Assembly: GCA_007258455.2 (NCBI GenBank)
Contig: VDFB02321287.1
Coordinates: 24,519 to 88,518, forward strand
Reading direction: 5' to 3'
From: Sequoia sempervirens
Lineage: Eukaryota > Streptophyta > Pinopsida > Cupressales > Cupressaceae
Length of the DNA stretch: 64,000 bases
Shown here: in pieces, positions 1 to 11,884 of the stretch
Layout: every line of letters starts with the position of its first letter
How positions within the stretch are numbered: the stretch's first letter is position 1
Made by a program: the position numbers and the translations under genes
Notes under the pieces: generated by a model
What the model was told of the DNA's origin: nothing
Databases searched by the model: none
Seen by the model: the letters and a program-made list of their open reading frames with translations, nothing else

Positions 1-37
1 AAGTTATAATGCTACTCCTGAAAGGGGATAAGTTATA

Positions 38-2605
38 ATGAAAAATGTTGTGAGTGAACAATGCTCAAATCAAGATTTAACAACTAAAAAAAGAAGGGAG
101 AGAGAAATAATACAACAAGATAATGAAAATGCTAGTTGTGCTAGGGCTGCAGGGTGTTTATCCTCAGTTTCTAACACAAATACTCCTCTTCCTCATAATT
201 TTTTAACTATTTTTCATGAGTATTCCCATGAAAATACTCCTAGCCATGTTGAAATTGTAGTGACATCTAATGCTAATACCAACTTACTAGAAGAGGAAGA
301 AATCTTCAATGATATGCAATAACTTAGAAGAGAAGCATTAGAAATAGATGAGTCTAGGAGAAGAAGGGATAAGGAGAAATAAGAAAAAATAAGGGAAGCT
401 ATGGTTGAGAGAGACATGCTAAGAAGAAAGGTTGAGAAAATGAGAGAACTAGAAAAATTAACTGCTCAATCTACCCAAATAACCGGTCCTATAGTGAAAG
501 AGAATGTATATAGGGAGCCTATAACTACCTCATTCGAACATGCTTGTATAAATTCATGGATAAATCTTACTATGAAAGCTTCTCTTGTAGTTGATCCTAT
601 CCCTAGTAGTACAAATGTTGTTTCCCATAATGATGTTAATGGAAAGAAACCACTCAGGGGTATAAAGATAAATGAGGGAGGTTCTTCTTAGAAGGAAACA
701 ACACAAAATAATTTTATTTCATTGGTTGATAAGTTAATAAAATAAAATGAGGAATTGTAAAGGAAAGTGAAAGAGATGAAACTACTAGCTGTGAATATAG
801 AAATAAAGAAGAAACTAGGTTTCTTAGAATCTTCCATAAAGGTTGTTGTTCCTAAAACCCAAACTTCTCAGCCCTATGCATCATCTTCAAATACCCATTC
901 AAATGATAACCATGTTTTCAATACATAACATTCCAATTTGTATTCACAACCAGAAAATAAGGCTAGGAGTACTCAACAACATAATCAAGATGATTATGAA
1001 TTGAGAGTATTTGACACTGGAAGACCTAAAGGAAATTATGATAGGAGAAGGAATCATGACAACTAGAATGAACAAGAGGGACCCTTTGAAAGAAGACAAT
1101 TGCATACTAATAGGTATAGGAAACCATGCTTTGATACAATTCCAGGGTACCCAAATCTTGTTCCTAATAATGCAAGAAAACATGTACCAAAGTTCATTGG
1201 TAATAATGCTTTTAGTGGTGAAGATCACCTTAAATCTTTTCAAAGCTTTGTTGAATATTTTGAGCTTTGGGATGATGATGTTGCAATGAATTATTTCATG
1301 CAATCATTGAAAAAAGATGTTAGAGATTGGTATAGGAGCTTTCTTGATGCAAGCATTGATTAAAAAGATGCTTTCTACTGAGTGTTTAGAGAGAAATATG
1401 AAGATAAGACTGATCCTAGGTTTATGTTAAATAATTTCAATAATACCACTAAGTGACAAAATGAAATGGTAATTGAATTTAATTCAATATTTTAGAAAGC
1501 CATCAATATAGTTCCAACCTATTTGAGGCCAAATGCAAGTTCATTATTAGTGGTATATTGCAATGCATTTGATTCAAAGATGTGTTACTTGCTCAGAGAT
1601 AAGAACCTACAAAATTTAAGAGATGCTTATAAAATGGCAGTTCACATAGAGAACAACTGAAGAGCATCAAGTAAAGTGGGGAGAAGAGATGACCCTAAAG
1701 CCTTAAATAATTCAAGAGCTTAGAATGAAAGAGTTGGAAAAGCTACAGCTCCTGGTGAGAATTTGGATCAGATTGTTAGTTTTTCATTGCTAAGTGATTT
1801 CTAGATTTGATTGTGTGCGAATATTCTTACTTCAAAATTTCAGATCACACTTTGTGATCCATCATCAGGATGAGAGCTGGGAGAAACAAGAGAAAAAAAT
1901 GATGAGAGCTAAGAGCTGAGAGAATTATTTTTTTCTCTTGTTTCTCTCAACTCTCATCTTGATGATAGATCACAGAGTGTGATCCGAAATGTTGATGCAA
2001 AAAAACTCACACATAATTGAATCTAGAAATCACTTAGTAATAGCATTATGGATTGTGGAAACTTGATATCACTCATTGTTAGTTTGTTGAAAAAATAAAA
2101 AAATGAAAAACCTCAGTTCCAAAGGAATGAAAGGCCACCAAGATTAAATGATTACCTTATCATGCTAACTGGAACAATGGAAAGCTAGTTCAGAATAATC
2201 AGAAAAATGTTCAAGGTACACCTGACCCATTGCAAAAGAATTCCAAAAATGTTACTAAATATTTTCCATGGTGTGGAGTATGTCAATTGCCTCATTCTTC
2301 ACATCAATGTGTTGTTGCAAGATATATAGAAGAGTCAGGATAATCAAGGAGGTTATGATTTTCCTCATGATCATGATGAAATAGTGAATTTGTTTATGAC
2401 TAAATCATATCTTTCCTATGATGAATACTCTTCTAACGATGAGCCTGACAAAAGTGATGTAGATGTGCAAAGGCAAGAAGTGAGTGTTTACCATCAAAAA
2501 GTGTTTTTAGATGAAGAGAGAGATAATGATTGCAATGTTTACAATCTTGAGTCACAAAATATTTCTCTAAGAATACCTTCAAATGAAGAAATTGAAAATA
2601 TGACA
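38..2605 (+). pseudogene. Ty3/Gypsy gag relic, family G1 copy 1
   Basis: Decayed Gag, the structural protein of an LTR retrotransposon particle. It matches the gag at 17550-20070 almost block by block: a charged coiled-coil-like segment near 340-470, a capsid core near 1100-1500 (GDWYRSF-like and VFREKYE stretches), and a zinc knuckle at 2272-2310 with spacing CX2CX3HX4C. From 38 to about 1771 the frame is kept and only stop codons interrupt it; many sit where the second copy has Gln or Trp codons. A foldback element splits the gene at 1783-2074. Similarity to the second copy stops at about 2605-2613, where a hAT element begins. No pol of this copy is visible in the window. The true start lies before the window or near position 1. 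Confidence 0.85.
1783..2074. mobile_element. Foldback (MITE-like) element in G1 gag, 11-bp target duplication
   Basis: A non-coding insertion in the gag relic. The 11-bp string ATTGTTAGTTT stands on both sides (1772-1782 and 2075-2085), and the gag reading resumes after the second copy. The two arms, about 1789-1905 and 1945-2038, are inverted copies over roughly 110 bases at about 85% identity by eye; a clear matching block is CTAAGTGATTTCTAGAT on the left. The left end seems about 35 bases shorter than the right. Long inverted repeats with a 9-11 bp duplication fit the Mutator-like superfamily best, but no transposase is present, so the superfamily is inferred. Confidence 0.7.
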
Positions 2606-2910
2606 ATTGCATTAGGGAAAACTTTAGTGGCGAATCTCCGCCAATTAGAGAATTATAGAAATATGAAAAGTAGAAATTGGTGAATTAATCACACCCAACA
2701 GGGTGTCCAAATCACCTAGATTTTTTTAATTATCGATCCAATTTATTTCCATTAGCCAATGATTTATTTTATGAGGCATATTTAAGAAACAAATTCGCCA
2801 TAAAAAAACTATGTGTTTCAAACGGACCGACTAATATTTTCACCTAGAATCCTAGAAGCGTGTAATAAAACACCTACATATTCTCCAACACTATTAAAAC
2901 AACATTGTAT

Positions 2911-3072
2911 CAGGACCCATTTCACTAATTAAAATTTACAAATAGTTTCTTGTGAAGACCCATTTCACCAATTAAAATTTATAAATTGTTGCTTATGAGG
3001 ACCTATTTTTCCAATAACATTAAAAAATAATTACATTTGAGGACACATTTTGCCTTGAAAATTACAACGTAT
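2911..3072. repeat. Tandem repeat, about 43 bp x 4, sub-terminal in the hAT element
   Basis: Units begin near 2912, 2954, 2998 and 3040 with variants of GAGGACCCATTTCACCAATT followed by an A/T-rich tail. Copies decay towards the right. The place, between the left end of the element and the transposase gene, is where hAT elements often hold repeated transposase-binding motifs; that role is inference. Confidence 0.65.
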
Positions 3073-3432
3073 CATTGTATAAGCACTCGAGATTCACCAA
3101 ATTTTTAATATACCATTTAAAAATTCTATAGAATTTTCCAAATATGGATTGATATAAATACAATCGAAACTGTCATTTATTCTTACACATTTTTTTTTGT
3201 TTTGAGGTTCTACTTCTTGATTCAGAAGTTAGTGAAAGCTGAAAAACATAGAATTAAAGGTGAGTGATCATTTCTTCATAGTGTTATTAGTTATAATAAT
3301 AAGATTTACTTATCTCTTTTCCATTCTTTATTTATTCTTAAAGATGATATTGAGTAAGGAATTTGATCTATATTATTTGTCCTTCTTAAACAAGACATTT
3401 TTTTCTAGATTTTATTTGAAGTGAGAGTCAAT

Positions 3433-6202
3433 ATGTTGAGAAGCAAGAGTAAGACTCCTCAGGGTAGAAAAGAGACTATGAGGCCATCAAAACACCTAAA
3501 ATGTAGAGGTACCATACAGTCTTACTTTATAATTGGAAAATATTTCGATCCATCAGATCAAGATGGAGCTACATCATCAACTCTTCCACCAAATATTAAT
3601 GAAGAAGGCATTCACAATACCTCACCACCACCAGAAGGTCAAGGTGAGATTTTCATTGAGTTAAATCAAAATGTATCAAATGAGGATGGAAATACCACTA
3701 AAGATGTTCCAAGGGATACCTTAGCTAGCGAGAATGAGATAATTGACTTGGATGAGGATGATGTTGGTAGCAAGAAAAGAAAAATCTAATAAAAATGGGG
3801 CATAAGTGGAAAATGACAACCAATTTTCAACTTGGTTGATTGTCAATGTACCCATTCAATGTACTAGTGGGGAAAGAAAAGGATATTGAAAGTGCAATAG
3901 GGGCCAAATGTATGATTTTTAGTTGGAAATGTTGAAGACACAAGACATTGTAGCTAAAGCTTGACACTATAGAAAAGCATATCAGTAAAGTTTATGAAAA
4001 TAAAATCATAGACAGAAAGGAACAATCAGTCGTATGATGGAAATCAAAGGAAGAATTTCTTCATGTTAGGTATGTTGTAGAATATTAAGTGCATGACCAA
4101 ATAATGTCAAAGATTTTTGCATGTCAAGGTACACTTGAGGCTCAATTTGGAAAAGCAATGGAAGCAACAAATCTATCAAAAATTATTTAGATGATTGTTG
4201 TTTTTCATATTTTGTCCAGAGGGAATCCTATGACAGACTACCCAGAATATTCTAGTTTCTTATCTTATTTGGGTGTTCCTCACTTTCCCTTCTCACAGTG
4301 GTTAGTAAATTTTGGATGGGAATGCAAAAACTATCTTGATATATTAGAAAATGAAGATTTAAAGGAGAAAATAAAAAGATTCAAATTTCATTGCATTATC
4401 TTTAGATGAAGCTACTATGATAGACAATACTTCTTGGGTCTGTATGCATTTGTATACTATAGAATGACATTTTCACCAAGCTCATCTTCTCTATGTTCAT
4501 AAAATGAAGGATAGTTCAACATCACAAAATCTATTTGAACTAGTCAAGAAATATTTGAATGCAATTACATGTATGGATGAGTTGAAAATTCCCAAAAAGT
4601 TGGTGTGTGTAGGAGTTGATGGAGCTACAGTGATGCAAGGTCAAAGGAGTGTTGTTTGGAAAAAGTTACAAACTACTTGTGCACCATACATGCTTGGTAT
4701 TCACTTCATGTCCCAAATAATGAATTTAGCATTCAAAATTGTAAGCAAGTTTCCTACAGTATCAAAAGTTGAAAATCTAGTCTATGAGATCCATGCATAC
4801 TTTTGTTGAAGTCCCAAACGTTATGTATAATTTCAAAAAAATTCTAAGGCAATAACACTAGGAAACAAGCTTATCAACGATCTTGATACCATATGGATCT
4901 CCCTACATGGACCAGTGCAATGAGTTCTTTCAGAATATCAATCCTTGATTGGAGTGATGGATGAGCATTGCAGCATAGTAGACAAATCTTCTAACCTCTT
5001 ACATAGGTTAAGTGATATAGAGACACTCTTGAATTTAGCTTGTCTTCTACCCATGTTGGATATGATGAAAAATCTTGTGAAGAAATCCCAAGATAGAACT
5101 ATGTATATTTATGAATATGTCAATCTGCATAAACATACATGCTTGGCCCTCGATCATCTATATCTAGATCTAACACAAGAAGGCCCAAATAATTTCATGT
5201 GGCAGAAAATTATTGATTTGAATAATCTTGATAATTATTTACAGTTTAATGCAAGTGAGAACTTATGTATCTATGCATGTGGATATGAGATACCAATGTA
5301 CCATTGTAACACAAATAGGCACTCTAGCAGAGAAGTAGCTTGTTAAGGAGGAAGATTTTAAAAACATTGTTAAATATGTAAGTGATAAGTTGAAGGAAAT
5401 TGCAAAATCTCTTTCCTCAGAGATTCATGAAAGATTCCCTCAACATGAAATACTTGAAGCCATGGGTATTTTGTATCCTCAATTTTAGGTAAAATAAGAT
5501 AACCCAAAATATTTTCATGATAAAGTAAAAATATTGATCAAACAATTTTTGAAAAGTGTAACATACAATGAGTAGACAATAGAAGGAATTTTAAATGAAG
5601 ATAAGCTTAGACAACAATGTAGGAGTTTTATAATAGCTATGAAGGACCAGTACAAATCCATGGTCATGGAGAAGGCCTTTGAAATGGGATCAATAAAAAA
5701 TATTTTGACAAACTTAGGTCAGAGTGAAATATTGCGTGATTCGATATCATAATATTTCAAACTTGTTGATTTATGTCAAGCAATGATATTGGGGTCGATG
5801 GAGGATGAGAGAGTTTATAGTACACTAGAATTTTTGAAATCAAAGTTAAGAAACAAACTAGACAAGAATTTGGAAAATTTCTTGAGGATGAAAGGAACTA
5901 CGTATAATGTCAAAAGAATGCCTTTTGAAAGGGCACTCACAATCTGGAGGTCCACATGTGAAATAATAGGGACTATTTTGTGCAACACTCCAATTCCAAA
6001 TGCTAGTACTATTGGCATTAGCAATGGTAGTGGGACTAGGATAGAAGAAATTGACACAAATCACACAATGAATGTTGAATTTGAGACATAGGCCGAAGAA
6101 AATGAAGAGAAGACTCATAATCAAGATGAATCTTTTACTTTATATCAAGATGAACGTCAGTTTGAGGACCCTGACTCTATTTGGGAAATGGAAGAGAATT
6201 AG
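3433..6202 (+). pseudogene. hAT-superfamily transposase relic (ZNF862-like group)
   Basis: DNA transposase relic that would have cut and joined the hAT ends. Visible blocks in order: a low-complexity acidic N-terminus (3433-3789); a BED-finger-like stretch with TTNFQLGWLSMYPF near 3808-3850; a central RNase H-like part with CVGVDGATVMQGQRSVV (near 4606-4650), then the SPKRYV and TIWISLHGPVQ segments (about 4810-4920) seen in ZNF862/C17orf113-like transposases; and a C-terminal segment (5783-6202) ending in an acidic tail with a stop at 6200. The pieces lie in different frames with many stops, so it is dead. The catalytic acidic triad was not traced with certainty. Family assignment rests on recalled motif resemblance and would need a profile search. 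Confidence 0.7.
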
Positions 6203-6227
6203 CATCTTTTAGGTATTTATACTGCAC

Positions 6228-6400
6228 TTCATGAATCAGTTTCCATTGTTCCAAACTATAGTTGACGATATTTTATATTGTATTCAATGAAATTGTGAAT
6301 CATTTCACTTCATGAATCATATTCCAAACTATAGTTGATGATATTTTATATTGTATTCCATGAAATTGTGATATTTTATATTTTATATTGTATTCCACGG
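6228..6400. repeat. Tandem duplication, 73-bp period, downstream of transposase
   Basis: TTCCAAACTATAGTTGA begins at 6249 and again at 6322 and is followed by the same ATATTTTATATTGTATTC tail; the preceding CTTCATGAATCA is also repeated. A partial third TATTTTATATTGTATTCCA follows near 6371. It lies just after the transposase stop, inside the candidate right end of the hAT element. Confidence 0.75.
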
Positions 6401-6478
6401 TATTGAATTTGATATGTGATTTTGCATCATTTTTAAAGAACAACACTTATCAAACTACTTAAAAATTCCTATTGCATT

Positions 6479-6867
6479 ACCATTCACACAATCTTTGATA
6501 AATAACTGAAAGGAATATTAATCCATTCCTTGAATAGAAGCTAATAGTTAAACATAAATAACTTATAAAGGCATCCACACAACTTAAACAATAAAAGCTT
6601 AAACTACCAAATCACCTAAATTGTATTGAGAAATCCTTACGCATTCATCACCACAAAATATTTATTCACAAATAAACATTCCACAACAATGAAATAGAAC
6701 AAAAATATATCATTCAATAATAGATAATCCACTGGAAAACTTCTCAGCAAAAGAAAAATAAATCCACACACCATAACTCAAATATTACATATGCATGAAC
6801 TTCACTATTGTCTTTCTATATTGAAATAATAGAAAAGCAGTTAAAATAACATCTTTTTTTTTGTTCT
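6479..6867. other. No gene seen
   Basis: About 390 bases of A/T-rich sequence between the hAT element and the next LTR. I see no coding stretch, repeat or clear continuation of G1 gag. Confidence 0.6.
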
Positions 6868-8502
6868 TGTTGGAGATCAGGATTGCACCCTCAAATAATT
6901 TGGGCTTTCTTATCCTGCCTCAACATGGAAATGCTCTAGACTTGTGGGTGATTTTGTGTAGTAGAGCGAATCTCCAGATCAAGGTTGGTTCCCTTTAGAT
7001 GATCACCTAAACTATGGATTTTATGGGGAAACGGAAGAGAGAAAAATCTGAAAATGCAACCTATAGATAAATGATGATCAAATAATACTTAGTGACTTTG
7101 ACATGATTTGATTCACAAAAACCCCCTTTTTAAGCAATAATTCCAACAATGCACCTTAGATCAGCTAGCTCAACAATGTTTTGCACAAAGATTCAGGAAC
7201 ACTTGAATACAATGGGAAACCTAAACTATCTACAATTCCTGTCTATAACCCACAATAATAAGAATAAAGAAGGATGCTCAAACTTGAATCACAAAAGTCA
7301 TCCAAATTATTGTTGCTTATATTGAAACTAAAGGAAACAAGATATCAAAATCAAATTCAAAAGTTTACAAGACTCTCTGTAATGCATATGAGAGCCAAAA
7401 ACTAAAAATTTTGAACCCTAAGAAAATCAATTTTTCTCCAATATATAGCCAAAAGTGACCATCAAGTGCAAAAATAGAAAAATCTAGCTCATTGCCTCCC
7501 CAAAAAGCAAGCCAATCTGCAATTTTCGAGCTCAATCAAAATCTTAGAAAATTGTGATCCAAAACTACTCCAAACTGCCCCATGAAGATGGAAAGTTTCC
7601 ATTTCCAAGGTTTCTATCCAAAAAGCCTCTCCAAAACAAGTGAAAATAGCTGGAACTGAAAATAGAAACTTCAGTTTGCTACCTTTTCTCTCAATTCGCC
7701 CAAGAACTCAAAATATAAAGTTTTGGTGTATCTTAACCACATTTTCAAAATAACAACTTAATCAAGTGATTTATAGAAACATTTCTTGATTAATTGTTTT
7801 ACAACTTACATTTTTCCAAAATTACAAAACTAGAAGGCTTGGTTGCTACATCTGATTTTCTAATTTTCCCTCCAAATATCTTGATTCATTTCTTTTGATC
7901 TTCAGATGTTTCAATGTATCATTCGCAGGATTCTCAATTATTGTTGATAATTCATATAGGAATTTTCATAGTTGGAGCTCTAACAACATCTTTATCATCT
8001 CTTGTAGATTTAATTGGCGCTCGAGGACGAGGATGTGCACTATTCAAGAATCATTTCAAAGACTTACAGGAAATGATGATTATGTTCACTCTTATGTGTC
8101 TTCTTTCTTTCCCATCCTCAATAGTGTAGAATCCTTTTGTTGCTACATTGTCACAACTACTCCCATGACTTTTTTGGGACATTTTTTTGTTCATTACCTA
8201 ATGAATATAAATTTAGCATTTGTAAATCACTTGATCAAGTATGTATCTTTTCCTTTCATGCAAAACAATGTTTGAACATTGCAACTGAATATAGAATGAA
8301 AGCATCTCTTTTCTTTTATGAAACTCTTAATGTTTTAATTGAATCAAACAACTTAAACACATTGAATCTTAGAACTTCAAAATAACTTAAACACTTTCAA
8401 TGGTTAAACATTTGCAAAGGTTAATTTTGAATTTTCACCTTAAAATAAAACTTTGAATTAACTAGCTCCATCAAATTGAGCTATAGTGAAAATTTGACAA
8501 CA
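6868..8502 (-). repeat. LTR (1,635 bp) of a short-LTR relative of family G2
   Basis: It starts TGTTGGAGATCAGG and ends GACAACA, so it has the TG...CA ends of an LTR. The first 150 bases resemble the starts of the G2 LTRs (23285, 34565, 45826), and 7895-8130 resembles 27510-27725 inside the G2 LTR. The middle 3 kb of the G2 LTR is missing here. The neighbouring protease and integrase-tail relics are on the - strand, so this is the 3' LTR in element sense. The partner LTR was not found. Confidence 0.7.
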
Positions 8503-8805
8503 CTTTTGGTGACCTCTGTGAGATGCTTGCCTCCTAAGCATCAAGACAGTTGCCTTATGGAATTCCATTGGGCATGGATTCATTTCTTCCCTCTCCAAAA
8601 CTTTGAAAAACTCATGAATCAGACTTGAAAACACTTCCAAATAGTAGCAGGAAAAACAAAACAAAACAAACAGCAGCAACCAAGCCCTAGTGGCCAAAAA
8701 AACCTATGCAACTGCACTTATTGAAAGAAAACTTAAAGGGAAACATGCTTCAAAATCACTTATTTGTTGCTAATATACTATAGTACAAAACAATATGTTC
8801 ATAAC

Positions 8806-9780
8806 TCAAAAGCAATACTTCAAATGAATCCCATTAACTGTGATTGGTAGTACTTCTCCAGTCAACCTTGAGAGTTGGAATGAGTTCTGCTCCTTGCAAT
8901 CTATTATAACATAGGGGCCATCCTAGAAATCATAAAACTTTGAGTGCTTTCCTAGTTTTCTCTTTTGCTCATCCCAATTAAGGAAAAAATCCCCAACAAC
9001 AAACTCTCTTAGTTCTATTTCACAAATTTCTTACATCATATTGTCACTTAACCCCTCATTCATTTGAAACTTGATCTTTTGAGATATAATTTCATCAAAG
9101 CACTTTTCATGAAAGGTTTTCTCACTAGTTGGAATTGATCCAATCATGGAAAAACTCCCTTGGAATTCTTCCTCAAAGTCTGGTAGCCTTCCTAGATGGT
9201 CCAATGGAAATGGTAAATCAGCAATCATCTCTTCAGGTGGGATGAAATCCTCAATGAGAAAATCCTCCCCAAACTTAACCTAAAAGAGGGAGGGAAAAAG
9301 CACAATATCTTCTTCTTGATGACATCCAATAAATATTTTTGGGTCTTTAAAAACATTATTTTTGAGAAACTCTTCTTGATTCTAGATCTGATTTTCTAGT
9401 GGCATTGATATCCACTCCGAGTCTATCTCTTCATATTGCTAAGCACATTCTTCCTTATTTGAAGTCTCATTTTCAAAGGGTATCTCCATCCACTCTTGAA
9501 CTAATGCCTCTTCCTCACCATGACTTCCTTCTAGATCTGATACTTTTCAACTGAAGAGCAACTCCTTCCACTCTTTAGTCACTTCTTCATCCTTCAAGAA
9601 CCTTGCTTTACTATTAAGAGGCAGAGTTTGGTTCTCAACCAAGCCAAGAGCCTCCATGTTGGGTTCTTGGATCATTTAAATGTTCAACCTTCCCTCCTCC
9701 ATGTAAATAAAAGGATCAAGGTTGTGCTCCTAGGCTACCAACTCATCAAGGTTTCTCTCTTCATTGGGAACATTCGGTCC
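8806..9780 (-). pseudogene. Acidic 26-residue-repeat linker fused to integrase tail, deleted G2-like element
   Basis: Read on the - strand, the sequence after the protease passes a MIQEP motif (also present in the G2 linker) into an acidic region and then straight into the end of an integrase (VVGDFFLNWDEQKRK, then SRLTGEVLPITVNGIHLKY, stop at 8806-8808). The G2 pol core (archaeal RNase H, reverse transcriptase, integrase catalytic core) is missing. The linker has three copies of a 26-residue unit beginning EWKELLFS, EWMEIPFEN and EWISMPLEN (about 9385-9590). In-frame stops occur. This looks like an internally deleted, non-autonomous derivative; whether the acidic repeat was ever functional is unknown. 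Confidence 0.6.
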
Positions 9781-10530
9781 TGAGGTCATAACTTTATTCT
9801 CTAGCCCATTTGAGGTGTTAAGGTGTGCATTTATTGGACTAGGAACATATGGTTCAATATCGACTCTTGATAAAGGTTTAGAACTGATAGTTACTTTTGT
9901 TCCATATCAGGTTCTAAAGAATAGGAAAGACCAATCGGTTGAGAAGAATCCCCCCAACTTGGTTGTAAATACCATTCAAAGACAGAGTGCAAAATGTGAA
10001 GGAAATTCTATTACATATATGTCTTGGGGAAAAGAAGAGTCAGGGAAAGCATGTAGTGTAAGGGATAGATTTTTTATAATTCATGTTGGTCGGACAACAG
10101 ACCCGTCTAATTGGACAACACCTTTAGACACTAGTTCATACACAAGACCTAACTAGTTTACTACATTCTTAGGCATGATAGAGCTGCTAGCTCCTGAATT
10201 CACCATACAATTATGCACCAATTTTTCTCCTATGATTAGAGTTAGATAGAAAGGTAGGGGTTAAAACTCTTGATTCTACTAGTTTTCTTTGATCTCTAGA
10301 CCATTATCTAGCACTGTTCTCCCTTTTTCAACATTTGAAACATCTAAACATGGAAAATTAGTCAGAGCACCTTGCAAAAAATCATTTTGTTCCAAAAGAT
10401 GGAGTGCATCCATAATGGATAAGCTAACTATAGCCTTCTTTAATTTCTCCACTACATTGAAAGATATAGGGTTTAACCTTTTGTTGAATTGCTCATGCAA
10501 TCATATCATTTTCTTTCTGTTGTTCTCTCT
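9781..10530 (-). pseudogene. Gypsy gag C-terminus and aspartic protease relic, deleted G2-like element
   Basis: The part at 10279-10500 matches the region before the protease in G2 (KKAIVSLSIMDALHLLEQ here against a similar string near 32700). The protease follows at about 9830-10260 with KLVHNCMVNSGASS: the catalytic Asp of the DSGA motif reads Asn, so the enzyme is dead. The nearby + strand reading frame of 130 codons is only its antisense shadow. Frameshifts break the C-terminal half. Upstream gag is missing or too worn to recognise beyond 10560. Confidence 0.7.
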
Positions 10531-11884
10531 ATAGAATATGCACTTTTGGGTGCATCACCAAAAAAAATTGAGATGTGTTAGTTTTCTTTTATCCTTCAAT
10601 AGTGATAGAGCCCTCAAAATGCTCAAAATTTTGAGTCTTTTATGCTTCTTATTCACATGTCAAATGTCCCCATCAATAGGGTTCAAGGGTTTTATTTAGT
10701 TAATCTTTCCTTTGATTGGTTTGATTTTCATCCTTGAATGTTCTAATTTTGCATTGATAGGTTTTGTTGGTTGCCAATCTTCTTAGTTGTCTTTTAATCC
10801 ATCGACATACATCCATTACCAGCCCCAAAGCTTTGATATTGTCGATCATTTTAATCTATCCTCAGGTTACATTTTAATTTTTGATTTATGAATGACTTAA
10901 GTCTAAGTCATTAACTCATGAGGGTGTTTTCTCATCAGCCTAGTCAAGGCCCCTTTTTTATGAATAACTTTGATTCATGTGCAGGTTGAGTAGTTACTAG
11001 ATCATGGGATTTCATCTAGAACATTCCCCACTTGCCCGTCCATCTGAAATGAATGCAATTTAAATGTTACGAGGCTAGCGAAATGTCACCACGTGTGAGT
11101 GGGCCCACTGGCTATGTCCCATCTCAATTCCCAAAACTTTGAGATCAATAGTTCCAATCGAGTGATGAAAAGTGATCACCATTGTTCCCCACTAGCTCAC
11201 GGAAATAAGATGCAAGTTCTTTAAGAACAACAAGACCCACAAAAAGCTTCCATGTACACTCTACAATATTAGGCAAGTGGAGTCCACAAGTACATGAGGA
11301 AGGTCTTTTCAACGAATTCCTATTGGCCATTCATCTAAGTTTGAGCAGTGAGGAAAATTCAAACAATCTTGACTCACTCGGAGTCATTCAAGAGGCCCAA
11401 CTCAACTATAAATAAATGGCTCATATTCAAAACTACAAAGTACACTCATTGCAATTCTTTTGCTTTGCATGAGTGAGAATTAATGGAGGAAGTGGCCCGT
11501 AGACCTATTCAAAAATTGTGTACAGCTAATTCTTTCTTATTTGAGATTCAAAGATGTGTCCAAGGAAATACGAAGAGCTGATAAGCAAATTGCAGAGATT
11601 GTCCCAACTAGCATTAGGATTTGACACAGTTGAAAGCAATAAGTACTATAAACACAATTTTATGCCTTTTTCATTTTTCTGAGTTAGGGCTTTCTTTTGG
11701 TCATTTTTAAAATGAATGCATTTATTTGTTTTCCTTTCATTTCTTTAAAATTATGGTTAATCTTTGTCTTTGAAATCCATAGATATACAATTGTCCAAAA
11801 TTAGCAATTTTCCCAAGTTATAAACTATAATTAGGAGTTTGAGTCATTAAATTCATCTGTTAGAATTTTTGTGTGCACAAACCC
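10531..11884. other. Intergenic stretch with promoter-like motifs before the unknown frame
   Basis: No coding sequence supported. The first 250 bases may be worn gag of the preceding element. Further on are a perfect CACGTG (G-box core) at 11090-11095 and a TATA box at 11407-11414, both pointing plausibly at the 11885 frame. No LTR ends or primer-binding site were recognised here. Confidence 0.5.
11407..11414 (+). promoter_or_regulatory. TATA box candidate (TATAAATA)
   Basis: TATAAATA stands 471 bases before the ATG at 11885, with a G-box core 310 bases further upstream. Spacing to the start codon would leave a 5' leader of about 440 bases. Support is by motif only. Confidence 0.4.

Larger units (their letters stand above)
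2614..6470 (+). mobile_element. hAT-like DNA transposon, decayed, candidate ends with 8-bp duplication
   Basis: The left end is set where gag similarity breaks. ATTGCATT occurs at 2606-2613 and again at 6471-6478; 8 bp is the duplication size of hAT elements. Just inside, the left end reads AGGGAAAACTTTAGTGG and the right end, read on the other strand, AGGAATTTTTAAGTAGTTTG, an imperfect terminal inverted repeat. The transposase relic 3433-6202 lies wholly inside, as do two sub-terminal tandem repeats. After the right duplication the sequence does not clearly resume gag, so the right boundary is less certain than the left. Confidence 0.5.

Noticed and set aside
6471..6867. Continuation of G1 gag after the hAT right end
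   Set aside because: The first codons could be forced to match but the similarity does not continue.
8458..8697. Possible small env-like membrane protein at the 3' end of internal regions (also 28085-28291 and 39365-39553)
   Set aside because: The hydrophobic start is similar in all three, but there is no conserved ATG, it overlaps the LTR border, and its phase relative to pol differs between elements. Similarity is explained by DNA conservation near the plus-strand priming region.
9764..10156. 130-codon open frame on the + strand
   Set aside because: Lies opposite the protease relic of the deleted G2-like element; the - strand carries the family motifs.
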